A stretch of DNA of 25,945 nt from Silene noctiflora (lineage: Eukaryota > Streptophyta > Magnoliopsida > Caryophyllales > Caryophyllaceae): positions 168,766-194,710 of the forward strand of contig VHZZ01000539.1 in assembly GCA_009801015.1 (NCBI GenBank). Reading direction: 5' to 3'. Under the pieces are notes generated by a model. The model was not told the DNA's origin and searched no databases. It saw only the letters and a list, made by a program, of their open reading frames with translations. Shown piece by piece: positions 7,681 through 17,128 of the stretch. The position numbers and the translations under genes are program-made. Within the stretch, counting starts at the first letter, position 1, and each line of letters begins with the position of its first letter.

Positions 7681-10600
7681 CTACAATTAGAATCAACATA
7701 GTAAGGTGATTTTACTCTGCAATATTGTAAAATTTCTTGGAAGACGGTTTTAGACTACCGTATTGAAAAACTTCATTTTATTTAACCTAACACACATGAT
7801 TAAATGAAAGGGCCATTTTTAAGAACATAAATACCTTGAATGCATAGGAAGTTAAGAACTAAAAGTCCGCTTTATGTTAATACTAAAGTAGAACCATATA
7901 CCGGATTAAAGAAAAAAAATTTAAGTCCTTCCAATTTGCAAGGATGATATGTACTGGATCACAGAAAATCGGGTAAGTATAGTGGAAACAGTCGCTATAA
8001 ATCGGCATTCTTAGTGCGAAAAGAAAAAATGTATGAGGGAACTAAAGGAAAAAAAAAAGGTATTTGACTATATAGAGAACTTAGAAAAAGACTGGAGATT
8101 AGCGGCTCCACTTGCTTGGGAGATTCTAATTGGGAATTCGTACTGATTTGATTTCAATACGGGAGGAGTTTAAGCGTAGGGACATACCATTGTCACCTAT
8201 GTCAGAATCCTGAGTCTTTGGAAATACAAGAAAATCTCTTTCGGGATTACGATATTGCTAGCAGACTATCGGACGAATGTCCATTAGGTATTACAAGTGC
8301 AATAGGATGTATTTTTAAGGAATGGGTGGGTTTACTGGGTTACTTTGCTGTTTAAGAAGAGGGATGGTGAATTTCGGAGTTCTTTCCTTTCTGCATGCTA
8401 TTGCAACAATTTAGCACTTTTGCAATGCAGTAATTTTTAGAGGGGTAAAACCTAGTTTACTTGGTATCTTTTTCTCTAATATTTAAGACTTGGGTGATAA
8501 AGGGTTAAGAACAAGAGGAATTTTTTGAGCCAGTGGATGACTCTCAATGGGAGGGATGTAAATATAGAATCCGGGTAAGAAATTCACCACGTCATCCTAA
8601 TTTCCTCGCTTGTGGCTGTCACAAGCTTGTGAACTCTCAGAACCCCTTTCCCACTTGCTCTCCCACTTGCAGCTTGTGAGAGATCACAGGCTTGTGACGG
8701 AATGCGTCAGTCACAAATGCGAATTTGCCATTTGAGATAAAGGGCAAGTATCCTACCCATCGGATTAAGTTGACATGGCTTGGTCCAAAAATCGCAAGGT
8801 GGCAGCAAGTTAGGCAGTGAATGACGGTTAAGGAGCTGAATTTCCTTGTAAGGGTATCGTTTATGGGCAGAGGAGCGCTGCAAACGGAACCAAAAGGACT
8901 CATATGTGAGCTGGAATGGGTTCTAAAGAAGCACTTGTGAGCTGTGGCACGCCAATGTGCTATCTGGTTGCCTCCAACTTGTTCAGCAGATCCTCGGCTA
9001 GATGAAGTGCATTTGTGTGTTAGGAGTTTAGGGGAAGACATCTTTCTCTCTATAGTAACTTTCATAGTTGATCTATTAGTTTTTATTCCCCTGCCTTTAA
9101 CGGGAAAGCTCATATCTTAGCTGAAAGGGCTAAGAATATGTTTATGTAAATATCCTGGACTAACAGCTGGCCAAAAAAAAAGTGGAACCATGTCTGGTTT
9201 TTTAATGATGGCTTAGACTTGAGAATTAACAGCTTTCTTATTTTAATGGTTTCAACTGGCCAAAAAAAGGAGCACGCTGACACGTTCTTAGAGCACCATA
9301 GCGTATGTCAGTACGCCACGCCTACAAGTTACAACCCAGCATACTCATGCAGCAGCGCATTTAAAAACTCTCAAATGTTTTAAAACTCTATAACATGTAA
9401 GAATTTCAGCTATGACCCTCTAAATTCATTCAGATGTGAAATTTTGACACACATTGGACCTTTAAATTAGCAGAAGAAAAATCAGCAAATCCACTGAATC
9501 GGCCAAATTGCCTGAACTCACAATAAATGTTTCCTTTAAAGCAATCAGGTTTTACAGGTAACATGCAGATGAACTTATAAAACCAAAATAGCAATGCCAA
9601 CTGATTGATACCAGGGTTTAGAAAACATACTGTTGGGTATGGCCACTTGGAATGAGACTGCCACCAAGCCTTTAAAACAGAGGTGGTATCACCGGGGAGT
9701 TTCCCAGCTCTTCTCTTACGCAAGATTTCTTCCCTTATGTCCACAATTTTCTCCTTGTAACCCTATTTGAAAGCAAAGTCGATTAAAAACAGGTAGTCTC
9801 CCAAGATGCGTATAACATTAAAATGTGCGCCAATTAACCAAAAAACCTGCTCACATACTATTAAGTATTAACCAACTAAAATTTTAAATTAAAGGAATAA
9901 TTTCTTCACTATATTGGTCAATTTCATAAAAATTGTTATTTCAAGACCATTTCATGTGAGAATTAGTGAAAAATCAGTCATCAGTATTTTACGAAATTGC
10001 AAGTAATATCACTTGCCTGTTTAAGTTCATGCTTAAGCTCTTGCCTTACACGCTCCATCAGTGACCTTTCGCTCTCTGTGGGGATGAGAGGCCCAAATCC
10101 CATGGTGTCCGCACCATCCAAACTTCCATCAAATAAGTTACTATCCCCATCTACAGGGTCATCATCATCATCATCAGACATAGTTGCACCTGTACCTTCA
10201 CCAGGAGAAACTCCTGCAATCGAAAAGGATGAGTTTCAGCAATTCAGAATATATAGCTATTATCCTAAGGCGTAAGGGCTAAAGAGTTTCCCTCAATTCT
10301 TTGATTCTCTAAAAACCCGAGTTTTCAGACAAATATAGTCTAAACAAGATAATGAGAAACATTTAGTTAATCCCATGGTGAAGGAACTAGGAAGGCCCTC
10401 CAATTTCTTGGAATTCATCAAAATAACACGAAAAAAAGAAGCAATAGTGAAGTTATTTTATGTATTTAACTTTTCATTCGTTCAATTATGACTATATGGT
10501 TTTTTAAACCGGTAGACGATCTCACGTGTTGAAAATGACACATATATATGACTACATAGTCTCTTCATTCTGATTTTGATATCGTTCATGATATTGATTT

Positions 10601-13600
10601 TGACAACTTTTTGCATTTCATATGCATATTGATAATTTAAATCCCCAACTATATTTGTATAGACTCATATACAACAATGCATACAATACTGGGTAAATTA
10701 AGTGAGTGGTCTCACATAAAAGCACAGTGTCAGAACATCTCGTTTGAGAATTCGTGTTTTGAATATTGAAATAAAGAGTACGCTAGCACCAAATTCAGAT
10801 GTGATCCTTCAGTAAATCTTTGACTCTTTGAGCAGTAACAAAATGTTCTGCAGTTAAGGTATTTGAATTACCTGTCAAACTTTGAAGAGACTGCTCAATT
10901 TCCCAGCACGCCATCACAGCTTCCATTGCATGGACACGAACATGTTGCTGTAGTTGCTCTTTAAAGGAACACAGCAACAGCACATAATGTGTCTACAAAC
11001 GTGAAACAAGGAGTAAATAAATAACAGATACCAAAATAACCCTCCAATGCTTTATATTCAGCAACGTCACCAACCAATGACACACAACTTAGCGGATTTA
11101 AAATATCACATAAGACAGGTTTGGGTCACACCGACAAGAAAGAGAAAGAGTTCACTTCATAATCCCAGAAAATATTACATTGCAAAACCAATTCGTACAA
11201 AGAGGTGTAGCTCATCGCCTCATTGGTTTATAAATTAAATAACTCATCTCCTCTCGCACCAATGTTTTGCACTTCAACGTAACATTTATGTCCTGAAGTC
11301 ATTTCTAGCAGTTTACCAGTATCTGATTTTAAAGGCGGTGAAACAATCAAAAATACGACAAACATGAATGATCCTAGAAGAGAAAAGAAACACCTTGTAT
11401 ATTCCGCAACAAAGGTATTTTTCACTTGACAATACAAAACAAACCCGTATCAATTCGGCAGTACCGTTCATTGTTAAAAGCGATAACAAGTGGTCGGACT
11501 GCAGCAACACCAAGGATTTCTATGTCAAAAACCTTGGCATTTTTAGGAGAATGAATGTTTAACAAAAGGTCTGTACTTGGTAACACAGGAATGAAAAGTT
11601 CCACCATGACATGTCTTCCACTGAAGATTAAAGTAGGCAACACCATTTTCACATGCAACAATCATTCCTAAAACAGTTGCCTAAAATCTCACCTCAGTTT
11701 CTACTAGTAGCAGTGTAAAACTACATCTGTATCACTCAAACATTGTCAAAGTCTTTAAAGGAATAAACAAACCATAATAATTGATGAACCATTTGCCACA
11801 ATAAAAAGGTCACATCTTAGTCACTATAAAAGTTCATGTTTTCAGTTCTCACAAGTCACAACTGAGTCTTCCGTTCTTTCCCACTTTCTATTGGTATATA
11901 TCAAACTAAAAGGAAAGTTTTGATGATGACGGGTTTAAAATCAAGGGGAAAAGTATCACGCCGCTTGGTTTCATTCACTTTCGCACGCTGAAAATCTGAA
12001 ATGATCCCAAGAGTCAAGGCGCAAATTCATTCCTTTTGGAAGACATGACCTATCGACCAATTATTTGTCTACGTTACCAAACTCGATCCCAATAGAACCG
12101 AAAAAAGTACTCTCCTTCACACAAATGGAACAAATTTTGAAGCAATAAGAGCAACACAATGCAGAATGCACAATGCACAATGCACAACCCCAATATACAA
12201 GAAATGAATGCCCTATGAGTAGTCAAAGGAAAAAAAAAAACAAAGATGGTTATTGTTAGAAGAATATTTGTATGTATCTTAACACCCAAAAGGCTGAAAC
12301 AACAGAAAAAACCATTGGATAGAAGAAGGTACATGAAATAATAAATAATCAAAAAAATTGCAAAGCAACAACACAAGACAGTTTAACTAGATGCCAAAAA
12401 GCAAATCTCCTCTTCTCTTGAATTGCATAAACAACAATAAAACTTTCCTACCCACCCAATAAATTATTAAATTATCATACTCCTCCTCCCACCAAATCTA
12501 CATTTCATTATTATTTTACTTCATAAATAAATATATTACTATTTGTTTTTTAAATTCATGTGTCTAGAAGATCATCATCTTGGCAACAACATCATCAATA
12601 TCTTATCTTAACCACAAATTCCGTCATAATCCTTAAGGCAGGTCAAATAAATACCAAATTACATGGAAATCGTAAGTGCTTAAAAGTAGTCTTATACCCT
12701 TAACAACTTCCAAAATTCAATTTAAATTCTTGTGAAGATTGGTACAATTCTTTTTTTCCTCTACAATTTTCTAATCCACAAATTCAACCATCAAATTGTT
12801 GATTTTCTACAAAATTGGACATAATTTTTTTTTTTTTTGGTGTTGACCAGGAGTATCTCTACCGACAGCTGGGGCAATCTCTTTCGCAAGAGTCAGGAAT
12901 CGAACCATGACCACTTGTTGAAGAAATAAGAGCCCTTACCAATCACACCAGCCAATTTTGATAAAATTGGACATAAAATGACAACATATTTTTTGATTAA
13001 AATGTCAATCATAGCTCCATTACCATTTATTAAAATGAACCTCTAAAAGTCCAAAACCTAACCATCATCATATTAAACTAAATTGAAAACTCTAATTAGA
13101 TGACTCAGCTTCTTATTAATAGACTTTGAACCACCAATCAAACCAAACTCAATTAGTCTCTTAAGAAACCGTCTCATATTAACAAATAAACTCTAAACCT
13201 TGACTTTCGTATACCGTCGGTAGGAATACTTCTGGTCAACACGGAAACAAAACAATTAAAATTAACAATCAATTAAATTAAGTCTAACATAAAACCGTCT
13301 CATATAAGAACAATTTTACGAATATAGAACCAATCATACCATGAATTGGTCAAGCTCTTTATCATCGGCACCACCACCAGCGCCACCGCCATTACCAAGG
13401 CCGGAGTACTTAGCGACGACATTCTGCGACTGCGAAAGCTGAGCATCAATCCTCGGCAACTGATCCACCGGCGTAGCAATCCTTAAACACGACACGTGTG
13501 CCGACAACAACTGTTCATACAAAGGATGTCCCAATATCTCCGCTTTCCACCTGGCACTCTGCCAATTCACCGCCGCCGCATCTCCACTACCTCCGCCGCC

Positions 13601-13858
13601 GTCATCGTCAACTCCCTCCGCTTTCCCCGCCTCCTGAGTCAACTCGGCCAACGCCGCCGAGTCATCCACCGAGTGGAGGTTGAGGAAATCGCCTCTCCCT
13701 GCTAGAGCTGAGCTTAGCCAGTTAGGTCCACCACCGCCTCCGCCGCCGCCGGCGTGGTGGTGATCCGGTGCTCCGAATTGTGGGCCCATTTGTTGCTCCG
13801 CTGCTCTTTGTTGCTGTTGCTGTTGTTGTTGTATATGGTGGTTTTGATGATACGCCAT
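7540..13858 (-). CDS. KNAT3: Class II KNOX homeobox transcription factor (KNAT3/4/5-like)
   Basis: A TALE homeodomain protein that acts in the nucleus, binding DNA with BELL partners; class II members promote differentiation and secondary wall or leaf programmes. The CDS joins 13858-13340, 10992-10872, 10213-10017, 9762-9631 and 7680-7540: 1,110 nt, 369 residues. Residues 9-17 are a Gln run and 37-44 a Gly run. KNOX1 is about 102-150 ([20 protein letters not shown]), KNOX2 about 165-214 ([20 protein letters not shown]), and an acidic linker follows (six Asp at 227-232). ELK is about 268-291. The homeodomain is about 294-356, with the three-residue loop PYP at 320-322 and the recognition helix [10 protein letters not shown] at 344-353. 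The C-terminus, KSKRKR, is shorter than in Arabidopsis KNAT3. All exon phases agree. The ATG was chosen as the first in-frame start, with the usual MAYHQ-type N-terminus. KNAT3 rather than KNAT4/5 is a guess within the clade. Confidence 0.96.
7681..9630 (-). other. KNOX intron 4
   Basis: 1,950-bp intron between the two homeodomain exons. Its plus strand carries a decayed LINE-like segment at about 8100-9180 with a CTTGTGACGGA-type MITE fragment inside (about 8600-8730). The remainder, 7681-8090 and 9190-9630, shows nothing recognisable. Confidence 0.7.
8100..9180 (+). mobile_element. Decayed LINE-like retroelement 3' region, antisense to the KNOX gene
   Basis: In plus-strand reading, near 8170-8220 the translation gives [19 protein letters not shown], resembling the RR.I....C..C...ES signature of the zinc-binding domain after plant LINE reverse transcriptases. 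Near 9095-9140 the frame gives [12 protein letters not shown], like the H-A motif at the C-terminus of plant LINE RNase H domains (N..AH.LA..A). The segment ends at a run of nine A (9172-9180) after CTGGCC, consistent with a LINE tail. Stops and frame changes are frequent. The match rests on short motifs, so this is moderate to low confidence. Confidence 0.4.
9631..9762 (-). CDS. KNAT3: KNAT3-like exon 4
   Basis: 132 nt (44 codons), acceptor CAAATAG|GGTTACAAGG, donor CCAACA|GTATGT. It codes [20 protein letters not shown] and on to SKWPYPT: the ELK end and the first half of the TALE homeodomain with its PYP insertion. Confidence 0.95.
9763..10016 (-). other. KNOX intron 3 (GC-AG)
   Basis: 254-bp intron with GC at its 5' end and CAAATAG at its 3' end. 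No insertion was recognised. Confidence 0.85.
10015..10016 (-). promoter_or_regulatory. Non-canonical GC splice donor of KNOX intron 3
   Basis: The minus strand reads AACAG|GCAAGTGATA. CAG|GCAAGT is the best-known context for GC-AG introns. The nearest GT (10012-10011) would add GCAA and shift the frame. Confidence 0.85.
10017..10213 (-). CDS. KNAT3: KNAT3-like exon 3
   Basis: 197 nt, acceptor GATTGCAG|GAGTTTCTCC. It completes the Gly codon and codes [18 protein letters not shown], the conserved [20 protein letters not shown] and ELKHELKQ. The exon must end at CAG followed by GCAAGT, a GC donor, because only that keeps the frame with exon 4. Confidence 0.93.
10214..10871 (-). other. KNOX intron 2
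   Basis: 658-bp GT-AG intron. If retained, the frame continues for about 25 residues past SLTG and stops at 10795-10797. No transposon was recognised. Confidence 0.85.
10872..10992 (-). CDS. KNAT3: KNAT3-like exon 2
   Basis: 121 nt, acceptor TTTGTAG|ACACATTATG, donor TTGACAG|GTAATT. It codes [20 protein letters not shown] onward through SLQSLT, the core of KNOX2, and ends one base into a Gly codon. Confidence 0.95.
10993..13339 (-). other. KNOX intron 1
   Basis: 2,347-bp GT-AG intron separating the two halves of KNOX2. It contains one intact SINE (12825-12962) and a short AATGCACA tandem run near 12155-12187. The rest is AT-rich without recognisable features. A long first intron often carries regulatory elements in KNOX genes, but none could be named here. 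Confidence 0.85.
12825..12962 (-). mobile_element. SINE (tRNA-derived) in KNOX intron 1
   Basis: Read on the minus strand, the element has a tRNA-like head with an A-box-like TGGTGTGATTGGTAAGG and a perfect B box GGTTCGATTCC, then a short body and an A14 tail (the T run at 12825-12838). It is flanked by identical 14-bp repeats AAAATTGGACATAA (12811-12824 and 12963-12976). This is a textbook SINE with target duplication, in the same sense as the KNOX transcript. Confidence 0.88.
13340..13858 (-). CDS. KNAT3: KNAT3-like exon 1
   Basis: 173 codons from ATG to DKELDQFM. It holds the low-complexity N-terminus (poly-Gln, His, Gly), KNOX1 and the start of KNOX2. The donor is ATG|GTATGA in phase 0. 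The exon is GC-rich compared with its AT-rich surroundings, which also produces long antisense open frames. Confidence 0.95.
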
Positions 13859-14406
13859 TTTCTTTTCTTTTTTAACGGAAATTAAAAAAAAAGGGAGGGA
13901 AAATGAAAATGAAATAATTTTAAGAGAGAATGTTATAAATAGTTAAATAGGAAGTACCACTAAAGTTCCATGTGACGGGTCGTAAAAACCGTCGACAACA
14001 GTGAATAATCCCGTAACAATAATGGAAAAACAAAGGAAATTTGTGAGGGGAAATGGTGATAATAAAGAGGAGATGTTTTATTTGTTTGTTGGTTTAATTA
14101 AATTAATTAAGTAATTTTATGATTTATGAATTGAAATGAAAAATAATAAATGAAGCCGCCGAAATATAAATTTTGAGTTTATATTTTGGGTGGGGAGAAA
14201 GAAGGGAGGGGACCAGATATATAATAGAAAAAAGAGGGCCGTTGGATGAGGTTTGATCGGAAGGTATATAAAGGATAACGTGGATAGAGTGTCGTTTCCA
14301 TGTCTTTTTATTTTTGTGGGTGTCATTGATTTTTTCTTTGATTTTAATTTATTAGTTTTCATTCATTTAATTAAACGATAACTTTTCGTCTGAAGTTTCA
14401 AACAAA
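13859..14406 (-). promoter_or_regulatory. KNOX 5' leader and proximal promoter region
   Basis: Upstream DNA of the KNOX ATG. A candidate TATA box, AATATAAAC on the minus strand, lies at 14177-14183, about 320 bp before the ATG. Pyrimidine-rich stretches on the minus strand (CTTCTTTCTCCCCACCC, 14190-14206) follow downstream, as in many plant leaders. The exact start of transcription cannot be read from sequence alone. Confidence 0.35.
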
Positions 14407-14408
14407 TA

Positions 14409-15145
14409 CTTCCTCGATTCAAATGAATTATATACATTTGCTTTTTGGGCATTATTTATGTGTGAGGTGAATCTTCGATACAACCATTGTTGTCAGAATT
14501 GCGATTCAATCTAACGATTCTACGATTTTACGATCCGGAAATGTTTGACCGATCCTGGATTCTACGATTCTATCAGGGTTGTAGAATCTTACGATCCTAT
14601 TAATTTGAAAATTTCTAGAGATGGGATTATAACACGATCCTGCGATTTTACGATCCTAAGATCCGATTTCATAATAAAAATATTAATATATATTATTATA
14701 TAATGATAACGTAAAACCAAAATTCCGTGTAAGTTGTAGAAACATGTTCATGCAATGATACTAAAACCATTAATTACCAATATTTTATGAATAAATAAGT
14801 GTTTTGATCTTCAATTTTATGTTTTTACCAAATAAAAAATTATATTTATTGAGTTTGTAAAATCTTGCGATTCTATGATCCGATTCTACCGATTCGATCC
14901 TACCCTCCCCATCGATCCAAAGTAGAATCCCGATCCTAACAACATTGGATACAACTTCTAATACGGAGTATATAATATAAAAGATAATCATGTGAGATTT
15001 TGTTGTAATTGTCTTACCGAGTAGATTATGAATATCAAATTTTTATAATTTTTAGTAATATGTAACTAAAGATATGAACAAAAGAAAACGAGCATTGATA
15101 TACGTGTATAAAGCAAATGTATGGAATCCATTGGAATGGAGGAAG
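14409..15145. mobile_element. Stowaway-type MITE, split by a hAT-like element
   Basis: Flanked by TA (14407-14408 and 15146-15147). The ends are inverted repeats: CTTCCTCGATTCAAATG on the left and CTTCCTCCATTCCAATG on the reverse of the right, both running into ATACATTTGCTTT; 31 of 36 bases match. Total length is 737 bp, but removing the nested element and one target copy leaves about 266 bp, a normal Stowaway size. It lies about 550 bp upstream of the KNOX ATG. Confidence 0.8.
14485..14947. mobile_element. hAT-like non-autonomous element nested in the Stowaway
   Basis: 463 bp, flanked by the 8-bp direct repeat GATACAAC (14477-14484 and 14948-14955). The ends are inverted repeats: CATTGTTGTCAGAATTGCG against CAATGTTGTTAGGATCGGG (18 of 23 bases match). 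Eight-base duplication and a CA.TG start fit hAT. The subterminal regions are full of repeated CGATTCTACGAT/TTACGATCC units on both sides, which resemble transposase-binding arrays. It has no coding capacity. Confidence 0.8.
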
Positions 15146-15147
15146 TA

Positions 15148-15723
15148 TATATGACCGTTTATGGGTTAATTAAATGTAACCATAATGGTGTAGCTAATGT
15201 TATGATTTATAGTAACTTCTTTTTCAATAGTGATCACATTTAGCTTAAAATGATTACAAAATCTCATCTTAATGCTTTAAATCAAAATGATCCGAACAAT
15301 TAATTGAGTTAGAGATAATTTGGTTGTACTCGGAGGGTATGACTTGTCTAGGATTATTTATCAATTTGGGATATAAGACAAATCCACGTAAATATAATTT
15401 TTTCTTTTGATGGAAACGTAGATGTATTTGGAATACCTACAATTCAAGGGAAATTGGTTATGGAATATATTGTAAATAAATTAAAAAATTAAAAATTACC
15501 ATTTGAATTTTCACACACTAACTAAATTATTTAGTTTCGGCCATTGTTAGTGATCACGCAAAAGACTTCTACAGCGATGTTTTGCACATTCGAATTACTA
15601 AGGACTAGTTTGAATAAAAAGCTTTTGAGGGAAATGGAGGTGTCCTGGTATACCTCACCACTAGGCCGTGCTTGTGCGGGTTGGGTATGCCAGTGGCAGG
15701 TTAGTCTGGGGTGTAGGATTTCG
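15148..15723. other. Intergenic DNA, nothing recognised
   Basis: AT-rich DNA to about 15540, then a more GC-rich stretch (15620-15720) next to the solo LTR. The open frame at 15544-15759 runs into the LTR and has no family features, so I do not call it a gene. Confidence 0.5.
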
Positions 15724-15795
15724 TGTCAAGAAACCATCTCAACTAAAAGGTTAAGCTGACGGTTTGAGTATCATGATCGGTTTTATACTTTAACA
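15724..15795 (-). repeat. 72-bp solo LTR of a TRIM-like element
   Basis: It begins TGTCAAGAAACCATCTCAAC and ends TTTAACA in plus orientation (TG..CA). It aligns end to end with the 72-bp LTR recovered from 17283-17541 after removing its insertion. No primer-binding site adjoins it, so it is a solo LTR or a fragment. Confidence 0.65.
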
Positions 15796-16478
15796 TACCG
15801 GACACAACACAAGGAGGAGGTTTAGTTTTGAGCCACACCATGCTACAGCTGGTAAAATTTGAGCATTGTCTAGTCAGGGTATGTTGGAGGTGGGCTATGT
15901 GTTATTGTTTTCCTTTTTTTGAATAAGGTCAACGGGTTTAACCCGAGCCAGGAAAAGGGGAGAGCGACACTGGTCTAGTACGGGGCCAAGGACAGGTTGT
16001 GTCATGCCAAGGCCACCAAAAACCGGCTCGCGGCGAGCTGGCCCCAACGTTGGCCACCTTCAGTCTTGGGATGCATTTTGAAAAAGGTTTTCTTTTCTTT
16101 TTTTGTGTAGCAGAATGAGGTGGCCGGTAGGAGGACTTCGCACGGAGGGGAAATAGATTGATTTATTTCCCTCTTATAAGTCAAGTTATTTTTTCTTTTT
16201 AAATTAAATATATGGAAATAAAACTTTTAGGCACTTATTTATTACTCCATCCGTTTCAACTCTCAATTAGTTAATACCTTTAATTAAAAATATCCATATA
16301 ACTAATACAAAAGATAAACAAAGGTAAAAGACAATTTAAAAAAACATACTTCGTATATATGTTATGTGATTTGGAATAGGTCATACTTCATGAATTATTC
16401 TCGGATGTCGATATGTGAGTTGAAATTAAGTTTGTATGATTTTTGAGATTTTTAGAGAACTACTCCGCTATTCGGCTA
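15796..16478. other. Intergenic DNA with a GC-richer block
   Basis: A GC-richer patch at 15920-16070 (AACCCGAGCCAGG, CGGCTCGCGGCGAGCTGG) follows a T-run at 15910. It may be a retroelement fragment, but I could not assign it. The rest is AT-rich and empty. Confidence 0.4.
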
Positions 16479-16704
16479 CTCCCTTTGTCTCGATCATTTG
16501 TTTACTTTGATTTTGGAATAAAGACCAAGAAGAGGTGAGGGTTCGATTTGTAGGTGTTGTTATTGAGTGACAATCGACAAGTAGACAATAAGTTATATGG
16601 ATGGTCAAATTCTCCTCCAAAATTATCTCAAATATATAAATGTAAACAAATGAATAAAACACCTATAAATGGAATAGGGTAAAAAATGATCGGTATATAG
16701 AGAA
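16479..16704. mobile_element. Stowaway-type MITE, decayed copy
   Basis: Flanked by TA on each side. The left end is CTCCCTTTGTCTCGATCATT, and the reversed right end is TTCTCTATATACCGATCATT. Both share GATCATTTG/TTTTTAC with the copies at 3974, 19212 and 21461. 226 bp, non-coding, the right end eroded. Confidence 0.65.
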
Positions 16705-17128
16705 TAATTTATATTCCGATTTTTGAATATTGTTTGTACAATTATATATATGTCCATTTAGCTAGGAAGCTTGAAAGCATAAAAATTCGTTTCCTACTAT
16801 GCATAAGCTTTACTGTTGCTAATTGCTGTTTTCATTTCTAAAATTCTTGTATGTTTTTTACATGTATAATGTGACGAAAGATGATAATCGGAACTAGGTA
16901 AAAGACATTCAAGCTTACATTCTTATCGCAATAACAAGGTTGTACCTCGCGCTTGGACTCAAAGTAGCGGACCATGACACTTTGAGAACTCCCTTTGCTT
17001 AGCGTTTGGTAGTCGGAGAGCTCACAAAACTAAACATTCCATGAAGTCTATCCCAATATTTTTGAAACAGCTAAAATAAAACAATCGGAAGGATTATACA
17101 TTACTCGAAGCATACTTTGTTTTGACCA
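16705..17128. other. Intergenic DNA, nothing recognised
   Basis: AT-rich sequence without a coding frame, repeat or motif that I can support. Confidence 0.5.

Noticed and set aside
8637..9113. 158-codon minus-strand open frame in KNOX intron 4
   Set aside because: It lies opposite the LINE-like segment and has no recognisable domain, and nothing like it fits the KNOX protein.
10012..10016. The canonical GT at 10012 as the normal donor of KNOX intron 3
   Set aside because: It shifts the frame and removes the homeodomain, whereas the GC donor gives an exact family match. It is kept only as a possible alternative site.
13496..13705. Two overlapping plus-strand open frames
   Set aside because: They lie antisense to KNOX exon 1. 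Its GC-rich codons remove stops on the other strand, and neither translation resembles a known family.
14500..14940. CGATTCTACGATCC-like repeats as a satellite or CRISPR-like array
   Set aside because: The spacing is irregular, the units are degenerate, and they sit inside a hAT-like element with clear ends and target duplication.
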